Positions 51,402-60,026 of a stretch of 64,000 nt of DNA are shown here, piece by piece. Location: positions 248,001 through 312,000 of the forward strand of contig NZ_JAGGPH010000003.1 of the NCBI RefSeq assembly GCF_018613895.1. Reading direction: 5' to 3'. The notes under the pieces were generated by a model. It was not told where the DNA came from, did not search any database, and saw only the letters and a list, made by a program, of their open reading frames with translations. Each line of letters opens with the position of its first letter. The stretch's first letter is position 1. This DNA is from Curtobacterium sp. ISL-83. GTDB lineage: Bacteria > Actinomycetota > Actinomycetes > Actinomycetales > Microbacteriaceae. A program made the position numbers and the translations under genes.

Positions 51402-54400
51402 GTGCCGCAGACCACGCTGATGCCAGCTCCCGCAGACGCGGGCATCGCACGGCCGCTGGCGGCGGACCCGGGGCAGCAGGCGGTCCTCGACCTGCCCGAC
51501 GACCGGCACGCCGCCGTCATCGGCGCCCCCGGTACGGGCAAGACCACGACGCTCGCGCGGCTCGTGGCACGCCGTCTGTCCCGCCCCGACGCGATCACCC
51601 CTGACGGCCACGCGACGGTCCTGGCGCTCACCTCGGCGCGGACGGCGGCGACGGCCCTCCGCGACCGTCTCGCCGCGACCGTCGACCGGGTGATGCCGGG
51701 CGCGCTGGCCCGCACCGTGAACTCCCTCGCGTTCCAGATCGTCCAGCACGCCGCGGCGGCGCAGGGGCAGGAACCACCCACCCTGCTGACCGGCGGCGAA
51801 CAGGACCGCATCATCGCGGACCTCCTGGCCGGACACGAGACGGACGGCACCGGGCCGGACTGGCCGCAGCCCATCACGGCGACGGTGCGCGAGCGCGCCG
51901 GGTTCCGGACCGCGCTCCGAGACGTCATGATGCGCGCGGTGGCGGCGGGGGTCGAACCCGACGACATGCGGGAGCTCGGCGACGACCGCGGCCGACCGGA
52001 GTGGCGTGCCGTGGCCGACTTCGTGGACGAGTACCGCTCCACGGTGACGTCGTTCCGCTCGACCGGTCTCGACGCGGCCGAGCTCGTGGCGTTCGCGACC
52101 GCGGCCGTGCTCCGCGGCGAGATCCCCCCGAGCGTCGCTGCGCTCCGGCTCGTCGTGGTGGACGACACCCAGGAACTCGTCGAGGGCGAGATCGCGCTCC
52201 TCGGGGCCCTCGCTCGGTCGGGCGTGCAGATCGTCGCGTTCGGCGACCCGGACATCGCGTCGTCCGCCTTCCGCGGAGCCGAACCAGACGTGCTGGGACG
52301 GCTGGCCGGGCGCCTCGGGGTGTCCCGCGTGGACGAGGTCGTCCTCGGCACGGTGCACCGGCACCCCGAACCGATCCGGCAGCTCGTCTCCGCCGTGACC
52401 GCCCGCATCGGCGCGGCAGCCGCTGGCCGCCAGCGCTCCGCGGCGGCGAGCGACACGGACGCCCGTCACGACGCCGTCGTCCACCTGGAGGCCCCCAGCC
52501 GGTCCGCGCTCATCGTCGCGGTGGCGAGACGCCTCCGTGAGCACCGTCTGCTCGACGGGGTGCCGTGGCACCGGATGGTCGTCGTCACCCGGAGCGGCGC
52601 GGCGATCCCGGAGCTCGTGCGGGCGCTGTCGGTGGCCGAGGTGCCCGCCACCGCCGGAGCCGCACCCGTGCGCCCGCGGGACGACGGTGCCGCTCGTGCG
52701 CTGCTCGACGCCGCGGCCGTGTCGCTCGGTGTCCTGCCGCTCGACGCGGACCTCGCCACGGCCTTCGCCACCGGGCCGCTCGGCGGCCTCGACACCCTGG
52801 CGATGCGCCGTCTCCGGCTCGCGCTGCGCCGTGAGGAGCTCGCGGGCGGGGGGACCCGTACGGCCGACGAGTTGCTCGTCGACGCACTCGGCGCACCGGA
52901 GCGGCTGGCGACGGTCGACGCCGGCTTCGCCCGTCGCGCGACGCGGCTCGCCCGCAGCCTGGTCCGGGCCCGTGCGGACGCCGGAGCGGGGGCGAGCATC
53001 GAGGAGATCCTCTGGGGGTTGTGGGAGCGGAGCGGCCTCGCGGGCGTGTGGGGTGGACAGTCCGCCGCCGGCGGGGTCGGTGCCGGCGAGGCCGACCGGC
53101 ACCTCGATGCCGTCGTCGGGCTGTTCACCGCGGCCAAGCGCTTCGTCGAGCGCACGCCGGATGCCCCGGCCCGGGTGTTCGTCGACGACCTCCTCGGCGC
53201 TGACCTGCCCGAGGACTCGATCGGGCCCGACCGGACCGGCGGGCGCGTCCGCGTGCTGACGCCCTCGGCGACCATCGGGCTCGAGACCGACGTCGTCGTG
53301 GTGCTCGGGTTGCAGGACGGGGTCTGGCCGAACACCCGCGTGCGGGGCAGCCTGCTCGACCCGGACGGACTCGTCCGTGCCGCCGCCGGCACCGACCACG
53401 AGCCGATCGACGACCGCGCGGCCGTCATCGCCGACGAGCTCCGACTCTTCGCACGGGCGGTGTCCCGAGCGACCACCCAGGTGGTCATCGGCACCGTCGC
53501 GAACGACGACGAAGCGCCCTCGCCGTTCGTCCGGCTCGTCCCCGTGCCACCCGACCGGCAGCCCACCGTGCACCCGCTCTCACTCCGCGGACTCGCCGGG
53601 TCACTCCGGCGCCGGGTCGTCGCGAATGGGGACCACGAGGCTGCTTCCGCGCTCGCCCGGCTCGCCGAGGCGGACGTCCCCGGCGCCTCCCCGGACGACT
53701 GGTACGGCCTGGCCGAGCCGACGACCGACGAGCCGCTCGTCGACCTCCTCGCCGAACCGGCACCCGAGCACGAGGACGGTGAGCCGGTCGCCCCGACCGT
53801 CGCCGTGTCGCCGTCGCGGATCGGCACGTTCGAGACCTGCCCGGTGCACTGGTTCGTCCAGACGTTCGGCGGCGGTGCGCCGAGTCCGGCCATGGGCATC
53901 GGCACGATCGTGCACGAGGTCATGGAGCACGCGGACGCCGTGGACGTCGAGTCCCTGTGGGAACGCGTCGAGGCCCGGTGGGACGAGCTGACGTTCGAGT
54001 CGCCGTGGGTGGCCGACCGGGAGCGTGCTCGCACCCGCCGGATGATCGAGGGGCTGAGCGACTACCTCCGCACCTTCGCGAGCGCCGGCCGTCGGTTGCT
54101 CGGCGCCGAGACCTCGTTCGCCCTGGTCACCGGGCCGGCACGGATGCGCGGCAGCATCGACCGGATCGAGATCGACCCGGACGGCCGCGTCAGCGTCGTG
54201 GACCTGAAGACCGGCCGGTCGATGCCGAGCGAGAAGAACGACATGCCCGAGCACCCGCAGCTCGGCGCCTACCAGCTGGCAGTCGAGGACGGTGCGGTCG
54301 AGGGAGTGCCCGCCGGGTCCACGATGGCCGACGCCCGACTGGTGTTCGTGCAGAACGCCCGCGGCGGCCGCGCGTACTCGGAGCGGACGCAGCACGCCTT

Positions 54401-54557
54401 CGACGTCGAGTCCCGGGACGCGTACCGGGAGCGGCTGCACACGGTGGCCAGGGGGATGGGCGGCCGCACGTTCACCGCGAACGTCGACGACCACTGCGAG
54501 AAGGCCCGGACCGGGGTCGAGTGCCGGATCCACGTGGTGGGAGAGGTGACCTGGTGA
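51402..54557 (+). CDS. adnA: AdnA-type UvrD-like helicase-nuclease
   Basis: 1051 residues. Superfamily 1 motor: Walker A IGAPGTGKTTTLARLVARRL (about 39), variant motif II VVVDDTQELV (about 250; DDTQ in place of DExQ), motif III FGDPDIASSAFRGAEP, motif VI ARAVSRATTQVV. C-terminal RecB-like nuclease: GIGTIVHEVMEHAD, GSIDRIEI, VVDLKTGRSMP (about 935). Cysteines in ETCPVHWF and HCEKARTGVEC suggest an Fe-S staple, but I count only three. Resects double-strand breaks with AdnB. GTG start, leaderless. Confidence 0.9.
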   Translation: MPQTTLMPAPADAGIARPLAADPGQQAVLDLPDDRHAAVIGAPGTGKTTTLARLVARRLSRPDAITPDGHATVLALTSARTAATALRDRLAATVDRVMPGALARTVNSLAFQIVQHAAAAQGQEPPTLLTGGEQDRIIADLLAGHETDGTGPDWPQPITATVRERAGFRTALRDVMMRAVAAGVEPDDMRELGDDRGRPEWRAVADFVDEYRSTVTSFRSTGLDAAELVAFATAAVLRGEIPPSVAALRLVVVDDTQELVEGEIALLGALARSGVQIVAFGDPDIASSAFRGAEPDVLGRLAGRLGVSRVDEVVLGTVHRHPEPIRQLVSAVTARIGAAAAGRQRSAAASDTDARHDAVVHLEAPSRSALIVAVARRLREHRLLDGVPWHRMVVVTRSGAAIPELVRALSVAEVPATAGAAPVRPRDDGAARALLDAAAVSLGVLPLDADLATAFATGPLGGLDTLAMRRLRLALRREELAGGGTRTADELLVDALGAPERLATVDAGFARRATRLARSLVRARADAGAGASIEEILWGLWERSGLAGVWGGQSAAGGVGAGEADRHLDAVVGLFTAAKRFVERTPDAPARVFVDDLLGADLPEDSIGPDRTGGRVRVLTPSATIGLETDVVVVLGLQDGVWPNTRVRGSLLDPDGLVRAAAGTDHEPIDDRAAVIADELRLFARAVSRATTQVVIGTVANDDEAPSPFVRLVPVPPDRQPTVHPLSLRGLAGSLRRRVVANGDHEAASALARLAEADVPGASPDDWYGLAEPTTDEPLVDLLAEPAPEHEDGEPVAPTVAVSPSRIGTFETCPVHWFVQTFGGGAPSPAMGIGTIVHEVMEHADAVDVESLWERVEARWDELTFESPWVADRERARTRRMIEGLSDYLRTFASAGRRLLGAETSFALVTGPARMRGSIDRIEIDPDGRVSVVDLKTGRSMPSEKNDMPEHPQLGAYQLAVEDGAVEGVPAGSTMADARLVFVQNARGGRAYSERTQHAFDVESRDAYRERLHTVARGMGGRTFTANVDDHCEKARTGVECRIHVVGEVTW

Positions 54558-57500
54558 CCGACGACCAGCTGCTGGAGGTCAGCGCGCTCGGCGACGCACC
54601 GGACGGCGAGACCGCCACACGGATCGACGCCCACGCGGTCGCGGACGCCCTCGGACGGCCCCGACCGACGGACCAGCAGCGTGCCGTGATCGAGTCCCCG
54701 CTCGTCCCCGCACTCGTGGTGGCCGGGGCTGGCAGCGGGAAGACCGAGACGATGGCGTCGCGGGTGGTCTGGCTGCTCGCGAACGGGCTCGTCCGCCCGG
54801 ACCAGGTACTCGGCCTGACGTTCACCCGGAAGGCCGCGGGGGAGCTCTCCGTCCGGATCAACGACCGGATCCGCGCGCTCGAGGACGTCGGCCTGATCAT
54901 CCCCGGCGACGCCTTCGAGGCTCCCACGGTCTCGACGTACAACGCCTTCGCGAACGCGGTGTTCCGTGAGAACGCGCTGCTCGTCGGTCGGGACGGCGAA
55001 TCACAGGTCCTCACCGAACCGTCGGCCTGGCAGCTCGCCCGCCGGGTGGTGGTCGCGGCCCGCGACGATCGCCTCGCCGGGCTCGACCGTGACGTCGACA
55101 CCCTCACCGCCGCCGTCGTGGCGCTCGCCGGAGCAGCGTCGGAGCACCTCGTGGACCCGGCCGACCTCCGCCGCTTCGCGATCGAGTTCAGCGAGCTGGT
55201 CGAGCTGCCCGGGAGCAGCCGCGGCACGCCGTACAAGGCCGTCACCGACGCCGTGGCCGCGATCGGGGCCCTCGAGCCACTCGCCGACCTGGTGGCGGAG
55301 TTCCGTCGGCAGAAGGTGGACCGCGGCTTCGTCGAGTTCTCCGACCAGATCGCGCTCGCCCTCGCGGCGTCCGAGGCAGCGCCCCGTGTGGTGGCCGAGC
55401 TCCGGCAGCGGTACCGGGTGGTGCTCCTCGACGAGTACCAGGACACCTCCGTCGTGCAGACCCGGTTCCTCGCGCGGTTGTTCCGCGGGCACCCGGTGAT
55501 GGCCGTCGGCGACCCGCACCAGTCGATCTACGGGTTCCGCGGGGCGAGCGCCGCCAACCTGGCCCGCTTCCCGCGCGACTTCGGCGACCCCGACACGTCG
55601 GCGCAGCCCGTGACGTTCGCGCTCTCCACGAGTTGGCGGAACCCCGTGGACGTGCTCGCGGCGGCGAACGCGGTCGTCGCGCCCCTGTCGGAGGCGTCCG
55701 AGGTGCAGGTCGAGCGCCTCACGCCGCGACCGGGCGCCGACGCCGGCACCGTGCGGGTCGTCTTCCCGGAGACGCTGCCCGACGAAGCCGCCGCTGTGGC
55801 GGCCTGGTTCGCCGACCACCGGACGGCGAACCCGGAGGCGTCGATGGCCCTGCTCCTCCGCGCCCGGAAGGACCTGGCGGCGTTCACAGCGGCACTCGGC
55901 GACCGGGCCGTCCCGTACCGGGTGCTCGGCACGGGCGGTCTGCTCCGTCGTCCGGAGATCGTCGACCTGGTCGCGTGTCTCCGGGTGCTGCACGACCCCG
56001 CCGCGGGCAACGACCTGATCCGGTTGCTCGCCGGGGCCCGGTGGCGTGTCGGCGCGAAGGACATCGCCGCGCTCCACGAACTCGCGCGGTGGCTGTTCGG
56101 GCGCGACCACACGCAGCAGCGGCTCGACGACGAGCTCACCGCGGCGTTCCGGGCGTCGGTCGCGGCGGGCGAGCACGGGTCGGTCGTGGACGCCCTCGAC
56201 TTCGTCGCAGCGGCACCCGACGACCACGGCGCGCTCGAGGGCATCAGCCCCGCCGGTCGAGCCCGGATGCGGGCACTCGGACAGCAGCTCGCCGCTCTGC
56301 GCACCCGCGCCGGCGGCGACCTGGTCGACTTCGTCACGCTGGTCGTGCAGGAGATGCGCCTGGACATCGAGGTCGCCGCGCACGAGCAGGGGAGCGCCAC
56401 CTTCCTGGACGCCTTCATCGACGAACTCGCCGGGTTCGCCGCGACGGACGACCGCGCGGACCTCGGATCCTTCCTCGGCTGGATCGACGCAGCAGCCCGG
56501 CGGGACGACATGGGTCCGCGGTCCGAGGAACCCGAGGCCGGCACCGTGCAGATCCTGACGATCCACGGCTCCAAGGGGCTCGAGTGGGACGCGGTCGCCG
56601 TCCCGCGCATGGTCGAGGGGGGCCTGCCCGCCCGTCCGCAGGAGGGCTCGTCCGGGTGGATCGGGTTCGGCCGGCTGCCCTACGAGTTCCGCGGCGACGC
56701 CGAGGAACTGCCGCAGCTCGCGTGGCGTGGCCAGCCCGACCAGCAGGCCGTCCGCGACGCGATCGAGGCCTTCAAGGAGCAGGTGAAGGCACGCAACGAG
56801 GACGAGGAACGCCGCCTGACGTACGTCGCCCTCACCCGCGCTCGACACGACCTGCTCGTGTCCGGGTCGTTCTGGGCCGGCGGCGTCCGACCCACCGAGC
56901 CGAGCCGCTACCTGCACGACCTGGTCGACGCGGGCGTGCTGGACGGCGCGGCGATCCCGGAGGCCACCGAGCACGAGGTGAACCCGCTGGGCGACGCCGG
57001 TGGCACCCAGTCCTGGCCACACCTGCCGTTCGGGCAGCGCGAGGCCCGCGTGCGGGCGGCTGCCGAGCGGGTCCGGAACGCCAACCCCGCCGCCGCCGGA
57101 CGCTTCGCCGCGGACATCGACCTGTTGCTCGCGGAGCGCCAGGCCGCACGGTCGGCCCGGCACGCGGTGGTCGTCCCGCACCGTGTCCCCGCGTCCGGCT
57201 TCAAGGACTACCTGTCCGAACCCGACCGGGTCGCCGAGCGACTGCGCCGGCCGATGCCGGAGCGGCCGTACCGTGCGACCCGGCTCGGGACGCTGTTCCA
57301 CCAGTGGGTGGAGCAGCGGGCGCGGGGCGGTGGCTCGCTGGAGACCCTCGACGCGTGGGACGGTGAGCTCGACCTGGACACCGACGAGCGCCCGGACGCC
57401 GGACCGGAGGCCGTGGTCACCGACGACGACGCCCGTCGCCTCGCCGACTTCCAGGCGACGTTCGCGCGGTCCCCGTGGGCCGACCTGACGCCGATCGAGG

Positions 57501-57811
57501 TCGAGCGGGAGATCCACATCCCGTTCCTCGGGCACAGCGTCGTCTGCAAGCTCGACGCCGTCTACGAGATCGACGGCCGGGCCGAGGTGGTCGACTGGAA
57601 GACCGGCAAGGCCCCGACCGGTGCCGACGACCTGGCGAAGCGCCAGCTGCAGCTCGCGCTGTACCGCGTGGCCTACGCCGAGTTCACCGGACGGCCGATC
57701 GACCAGGTCGACGCGGTGTTCTACTTCGTGGCCGACGACCTGGAGGTCCGCCCGACCGAGCTGCTGGACCGCGCCGGACTCGAGCGCGCCTGGCAGGACG
57801 CCGTGGGGTGA
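54554..57811 (+). CDS. adnB: AdnB-type UvrD-like helicase-nuclease
   Basis: 1085 residues. Motor motifs are canonical: VVAGAGSGKTETMASRVVWL (about 58), LLDEYQDTSVVQ (about 293), VGDPHQSIYGFRGAS (about 319), YVALTRARHDLLVSG (about 757). C-terminal nuclease: LGTLFHQWVEQRA (about 913), CKLDAVYEI, VVDWKTGKAPTG (about 1013). No Fe-S cysteines. The leading motor of the AdnAB pair in mycobacteria. GTG overlaps the adnA TGA by 4 bases, so the subunits are coupled. Confidence 0.92.
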   Translation: MTDDQLLEVSALGDAPDGETATRIDAHAVADALGRPRPTDQQRAVIESPLVPALVVAGAGSGKTETMASRVVWLLANGLVRPDQVLGLTFTRKAAGELSVRINDRIRALEDVGLIIPGDAFEAPTVSTYNAFANAVFRENALLVGRDGESQVLTEPSAWQLARRVVVAARDDRLAGLDRDVDTLTAAVVALAGAASEHLVDPADLRRFAIEFSELVELPGSSRGTPYKAVTDAVAAIGALEPLADLVAEFRRQKVDRGFVEFSDQIALALAASEAAPRVVAELRQRYRVVLLDEYQDTSVVQTRFLARLFRGHPVMAVGDPHQSIYGFRGASAANLARFPRDFGDPDTSAQPVTFALSTSWRNPVDVLAAANAVVAPLSEASEVQVERLTPRPGADAGTVRVVFPETLPDEAAAVAAWFADHRTANPEASMALLLRARKDLAAFTAALGDRAVPYRVLGTGGLLRRPEIVDLVACLRVLHDPAAGNDLIRLLAGARWRVGAKDIAALHELARWLFGRDHTQQRLDDELTAAFRASVAAGEHGSVVDALDFVAAAPDDHGALEGISPAGRARMRALGQQLAALRTRAGGDLVDFVTLVVQEMRLDIEVAAHEQGSATFLDAFIDELAGFAATDDRADLGSFLGWIDAAARRDDMGPRSEEPEAGTVQILTIHGSKGLEWDAVAVPRMVEGGLPARPQEGSSGWIGFGRLPYEFRGDAEELPQLAWRGQPDQQAVRDAIEAFKEQVKARNEDEERRLTYVALTRARHDLLVSGSFWAGGVRPTEPSRYLHDLVDAGVLDGAAIPEATEHEVNPLGDAGGTQSWPHLPFGQREARVRAAAERVRNANPAAAGRFAADIDLLLAERQAARSARHAVVVPHRVPASGFKDYLSEPDRVAERLRRPMPERPYRATRLGTLFHQWVEQRARGGGSLETLDAWDGELDLDTDERPDAGPEAVVTDDDARRLADFQATFARSPWADLTPIEVEREIHIPFLGHSVVCKLDAVYEIDGRAEVVDWKTGKAPTGADDLAKRQLQLALYRVAYAEFTGRPIDQVDAVFYFVADDLEVRPTELLDRAGLERAWQDAVG

Positions 57812-57895
57812 CCAGCGGGCTGGTCAGTGAGCGCGGTGACCCGCTGACGGAGGCACGCGTCGGGACGGACCCGCACCGCGCCTCCAGGCCGGGTG

Positions 57896-58894
57896 TCAGC
57901 CGTGTCGACGCTCGGTCGACGACAGCAGCTGCTCGACCTCGCCGATCTCCATCGTCTCGGGGGACACGGCCTGCAGCGGTGCGCCGCTCGGAGCGTGCAC
58001 CGCGTCGACCAGGCGGTGCATCATCGCGACGGCGTCGTCGACGACCTCGGTGCTCTTCACCTGCACGCCGTGCAGCAGCCACTGTGCGGTCTCGAGTTCG
58101 TGGTGGACACGCGCGCGCTGCGCGAGCTGGCGGTCACGGCCGCCGCCGTTCGCCTCGTACGCGCTGAGCACGGTGTCGAACCCGTCCCGACGGCCGGCGA
58201 GCACCCACGCGAGGTCCTTCGCCGGGTCGCCGAGCCGCAGCTCGCCCCAGTCGACCATGCCGGTGACGACGTCGCCGTCGACGAGCAGGGACTGCGTCCC
58301 GACCGCACCGTGCACGACGGTGGGCGTGAACTGCCACAGCTGCTGGTCGCGGGCGGCACCTTCCCACCGTTCCTTGAGTGCGGCGGGCACCAGCTTGGTG
58401 GCCACCGCGCGGTCCATCACGGAGACCGCGGACCGCAGGACCTCGAACGGCGTGAGCGACGGCAGACCCGCATCCGTGACGAAGCTCGTCGGGAGCTGGT
58501 GGACCGCGGCGAGGGCGCGGCCGACGGCCGTCGCGAGCTCCGGACGTTCCGCGAGCGCGCCGAGCGTGGGGTGCACGCCCGGGAGGGAGGTGGTCACGAT
58601 CGCGCGGGTCGACCCGATGGGCGCCTGACCGCGGTACTCGGCGACACCGAACGGGAGGCGCGTGCGGATCCCGGCGCTCAGTGCCCGGATGGCGACGAGG
58701 TCGGCCGATTGACGCGCTTCCGCCCGCTGGTTGCGCGGGCGACGGATCGCGAGCTCGGGGCCGTCGGCGACCCGGAGGACGGCCGATTCGTAGTCGCCCG
58801 CCGCGACCGAGCCGAGCGTGCGCGTCCCGGAGACGAGGAGTCCGGGGACGGCCGTCGTCGCCAACGCGGCTAGAGTGAACTGGGATCCCGCCAT
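57896..58894 (-). CDS. Kinase-fold (APH family) protein with altered catalytic loop
   Basis: 332 residues. Aminoglycoside-phosphotransferase-like fold. The catalytic loop expected as HGDxxxxN reads VVHGAVGTQSLLV (about 223), so both catalytic Asp and Asn are changed; the metal-binding region VDWGELRLGDPAKDLAW (about 243) is kept. May be a pseudokinase or use another mechanism. ATG with TACCCT 7 bases upstream. Convergent with adnB. Not evidence of antibiotic resistance. Confidence 0.82.
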   Translation of the reverse strand: MAGSQFTLAALATTAVPGLLVSGTRTLGSVAAGDYESAVLRVADGPELAIRRPRNQRAEARQSADLVAIRALSAGIRTRLPFGVAEYRGQAPIGSTRAIVTTSLPGVHPTLGALAERPELATAVGRALAAVHQLPTSFVTDAGLPSLTPFEVLRSAVSVMDRAVATKLVPAALKERWEGAARDQQLWQFTPTVVHGAVGTQSLLVDGDVVTGMVDWGELRLGDPAKDLAWVLAGRRDGFDTVLSAYEANGGGRDRQLAQRARVHHELETAQWLLHGVQVKSTEVVDDAVAMMHRLVDAVHAPSGAPLQAVSPETMEIGEVEQLLSSTERRHG

Positions 58895-59090
58895 GCCCCT
58901 CAGGGTAGGTCCGCACTGCCCGACCGAGTGCGCGCCACGCTGGCCCGGACAGAGCCGAGCGAGTGCGTGCGGCAGGTCACGCGTCCGGACATCGGTGCGG
59001 TGCGCGTGTTCGAGTGGTCCTGTCCGGGTTCACCCCGTTCGGGTGTTGTGTTGGTCCCGTTCCGTCCGCCAGATCCGAGGAGTCCCGCCT

Positions 59091-60026
59091 GTGACCGTCG
59101 AGTTCGCCTCCCGGCTCCCGCTGTCCCGCAACGAGCTCGATCGTGACGCGGAGTTCCGCAGCACCCCCGATCTCGAGCAGGTGCTGCGCGCCGACGCGGG
59201 CACCCGGTACCTGCCGGTCCGCGGCTCAGAACTGCTGCGGAACACCGACGGCACCCTCCGCTTCGTCGCCGCGGGGCAGGTCCCCGACGGCACCGTGACG
59301 CTGTACCTCGGTCGCGCCGTCGCGGACGCGCCGGACGCCCCCGCCGGCACCCGCTTCGTCGCCGCCTTCGTGGACGCCGCGACCGCCGCGGCCATCGAGT
59401 CGTCGGACGACGACTGGCAGAACCTGCGGATGTTCGGCACCGAGCTCTCACCGCGTGACCAGGGCCTGGCGGTGGAGGCCGTCGCGATGGCGAACTGGCA
59501 CGCCGTGCACGGCTTCTCGCCCCGCACCGGTTCCGCGACCGCCGTGGTGACCGGCGGCTGGGTGCGTCGCGACCCCGAGGGCCACGAGCACTTCCCCCGG
59601 ACCGACGCGGCGATCATCGTCGGGGTCGTGGACGCCGACGACCGGATCCTGCTCGGGTCCAACGCCGCGTGGGACGCGAACCGGTACTCCCTGCTGGCCG
59701 GGTTCGTCGAGCCGGGGGAGTCCCTGGAGGACGCCGTCCGCCGCGAGGTCTGGGAGGAGTCCGGCGTCCACGTCGAAGAGCCCGAGTACCTCGGGTCGCA
59801 GCCGTGGCCGTTCCCCGCGTCCCTCATGGTCGGCTTCCGCGCCCGAGCCGTCGGCGGGGACCCGACGACGGCGCGACCGGACGGCGTCGAGATCCTCGAC
59901 GTCCGGTGGTTCTCGCGGGACGAGATCCGCGACCGCGCTGGGGACACCCTGCTCCTGCCGGGTCGCACGTCGATCGCCCGCGCCATCATCGAGGAGTGGT
60001 ACGGCGGGCCGCTGGACCTGCCGTGA
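59091..60026 (+). CDS. nudC: NAD+ diphosphatase, NudC-type Nudix hydrolase
   Basis: 311 residues. Nudix box GFVEPGESLEDAVRREVWEE then SG (about 205-226) and the NudC-specific SQPWPFPASLM (about 236). Cleaves NAD(H) and removes NAD caps from RNA in well-studied homologues. The zinc ribbon of E. coli NudC is missing: the region about 130-165 (NWHAVHGFSPRTGSATAVVT) has no cysteine. GTG preceded by CGAGGAG. Its stop overlaps the uvrD2-type start (GTGA). Confidence 0.92.
   Translation: MTVEFASRLPLSRNELDRDAEFRSTPDLEQVLRADAGTRYLPVRGSELLRNTDGTLRFVAAGQVPDGTVTLYLGRAVADAPDAPAGTRFVAAFVDAATAAAIESSDDDWQNLRMFGTELSPRDQGLAVEAVAMANWHAVHGFSPRTGSATAVVTGGWVRRDPEGHEHFPRTDAAIIVGVVDADDRILLGSNAAWDANRYSLLAGFVEPGESLEDAVRREVWEESGVHVEEPEYLGSQPWPFPASLMVGFRARAVGGDPTTARPDGVEILDVRWFSRDEIRDRAGDTLLLPGRTSIARAIIEEWYGGPLDLP

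Noticed and set aside
51402..57811. Phage-defence helicase-nuclease system
   Set aside because: Lengths, motifs and neighbours fit the chromosomal AdnAB double-strand-break resection pair; no other defence gene or mobile marker is nearby.
57896..58894. Antibiotic resistance phosphotransferase
   Set aside because: The catalytic loop lacks the essential Asp and Asn, and it lies in a conserved core neighbourhood.
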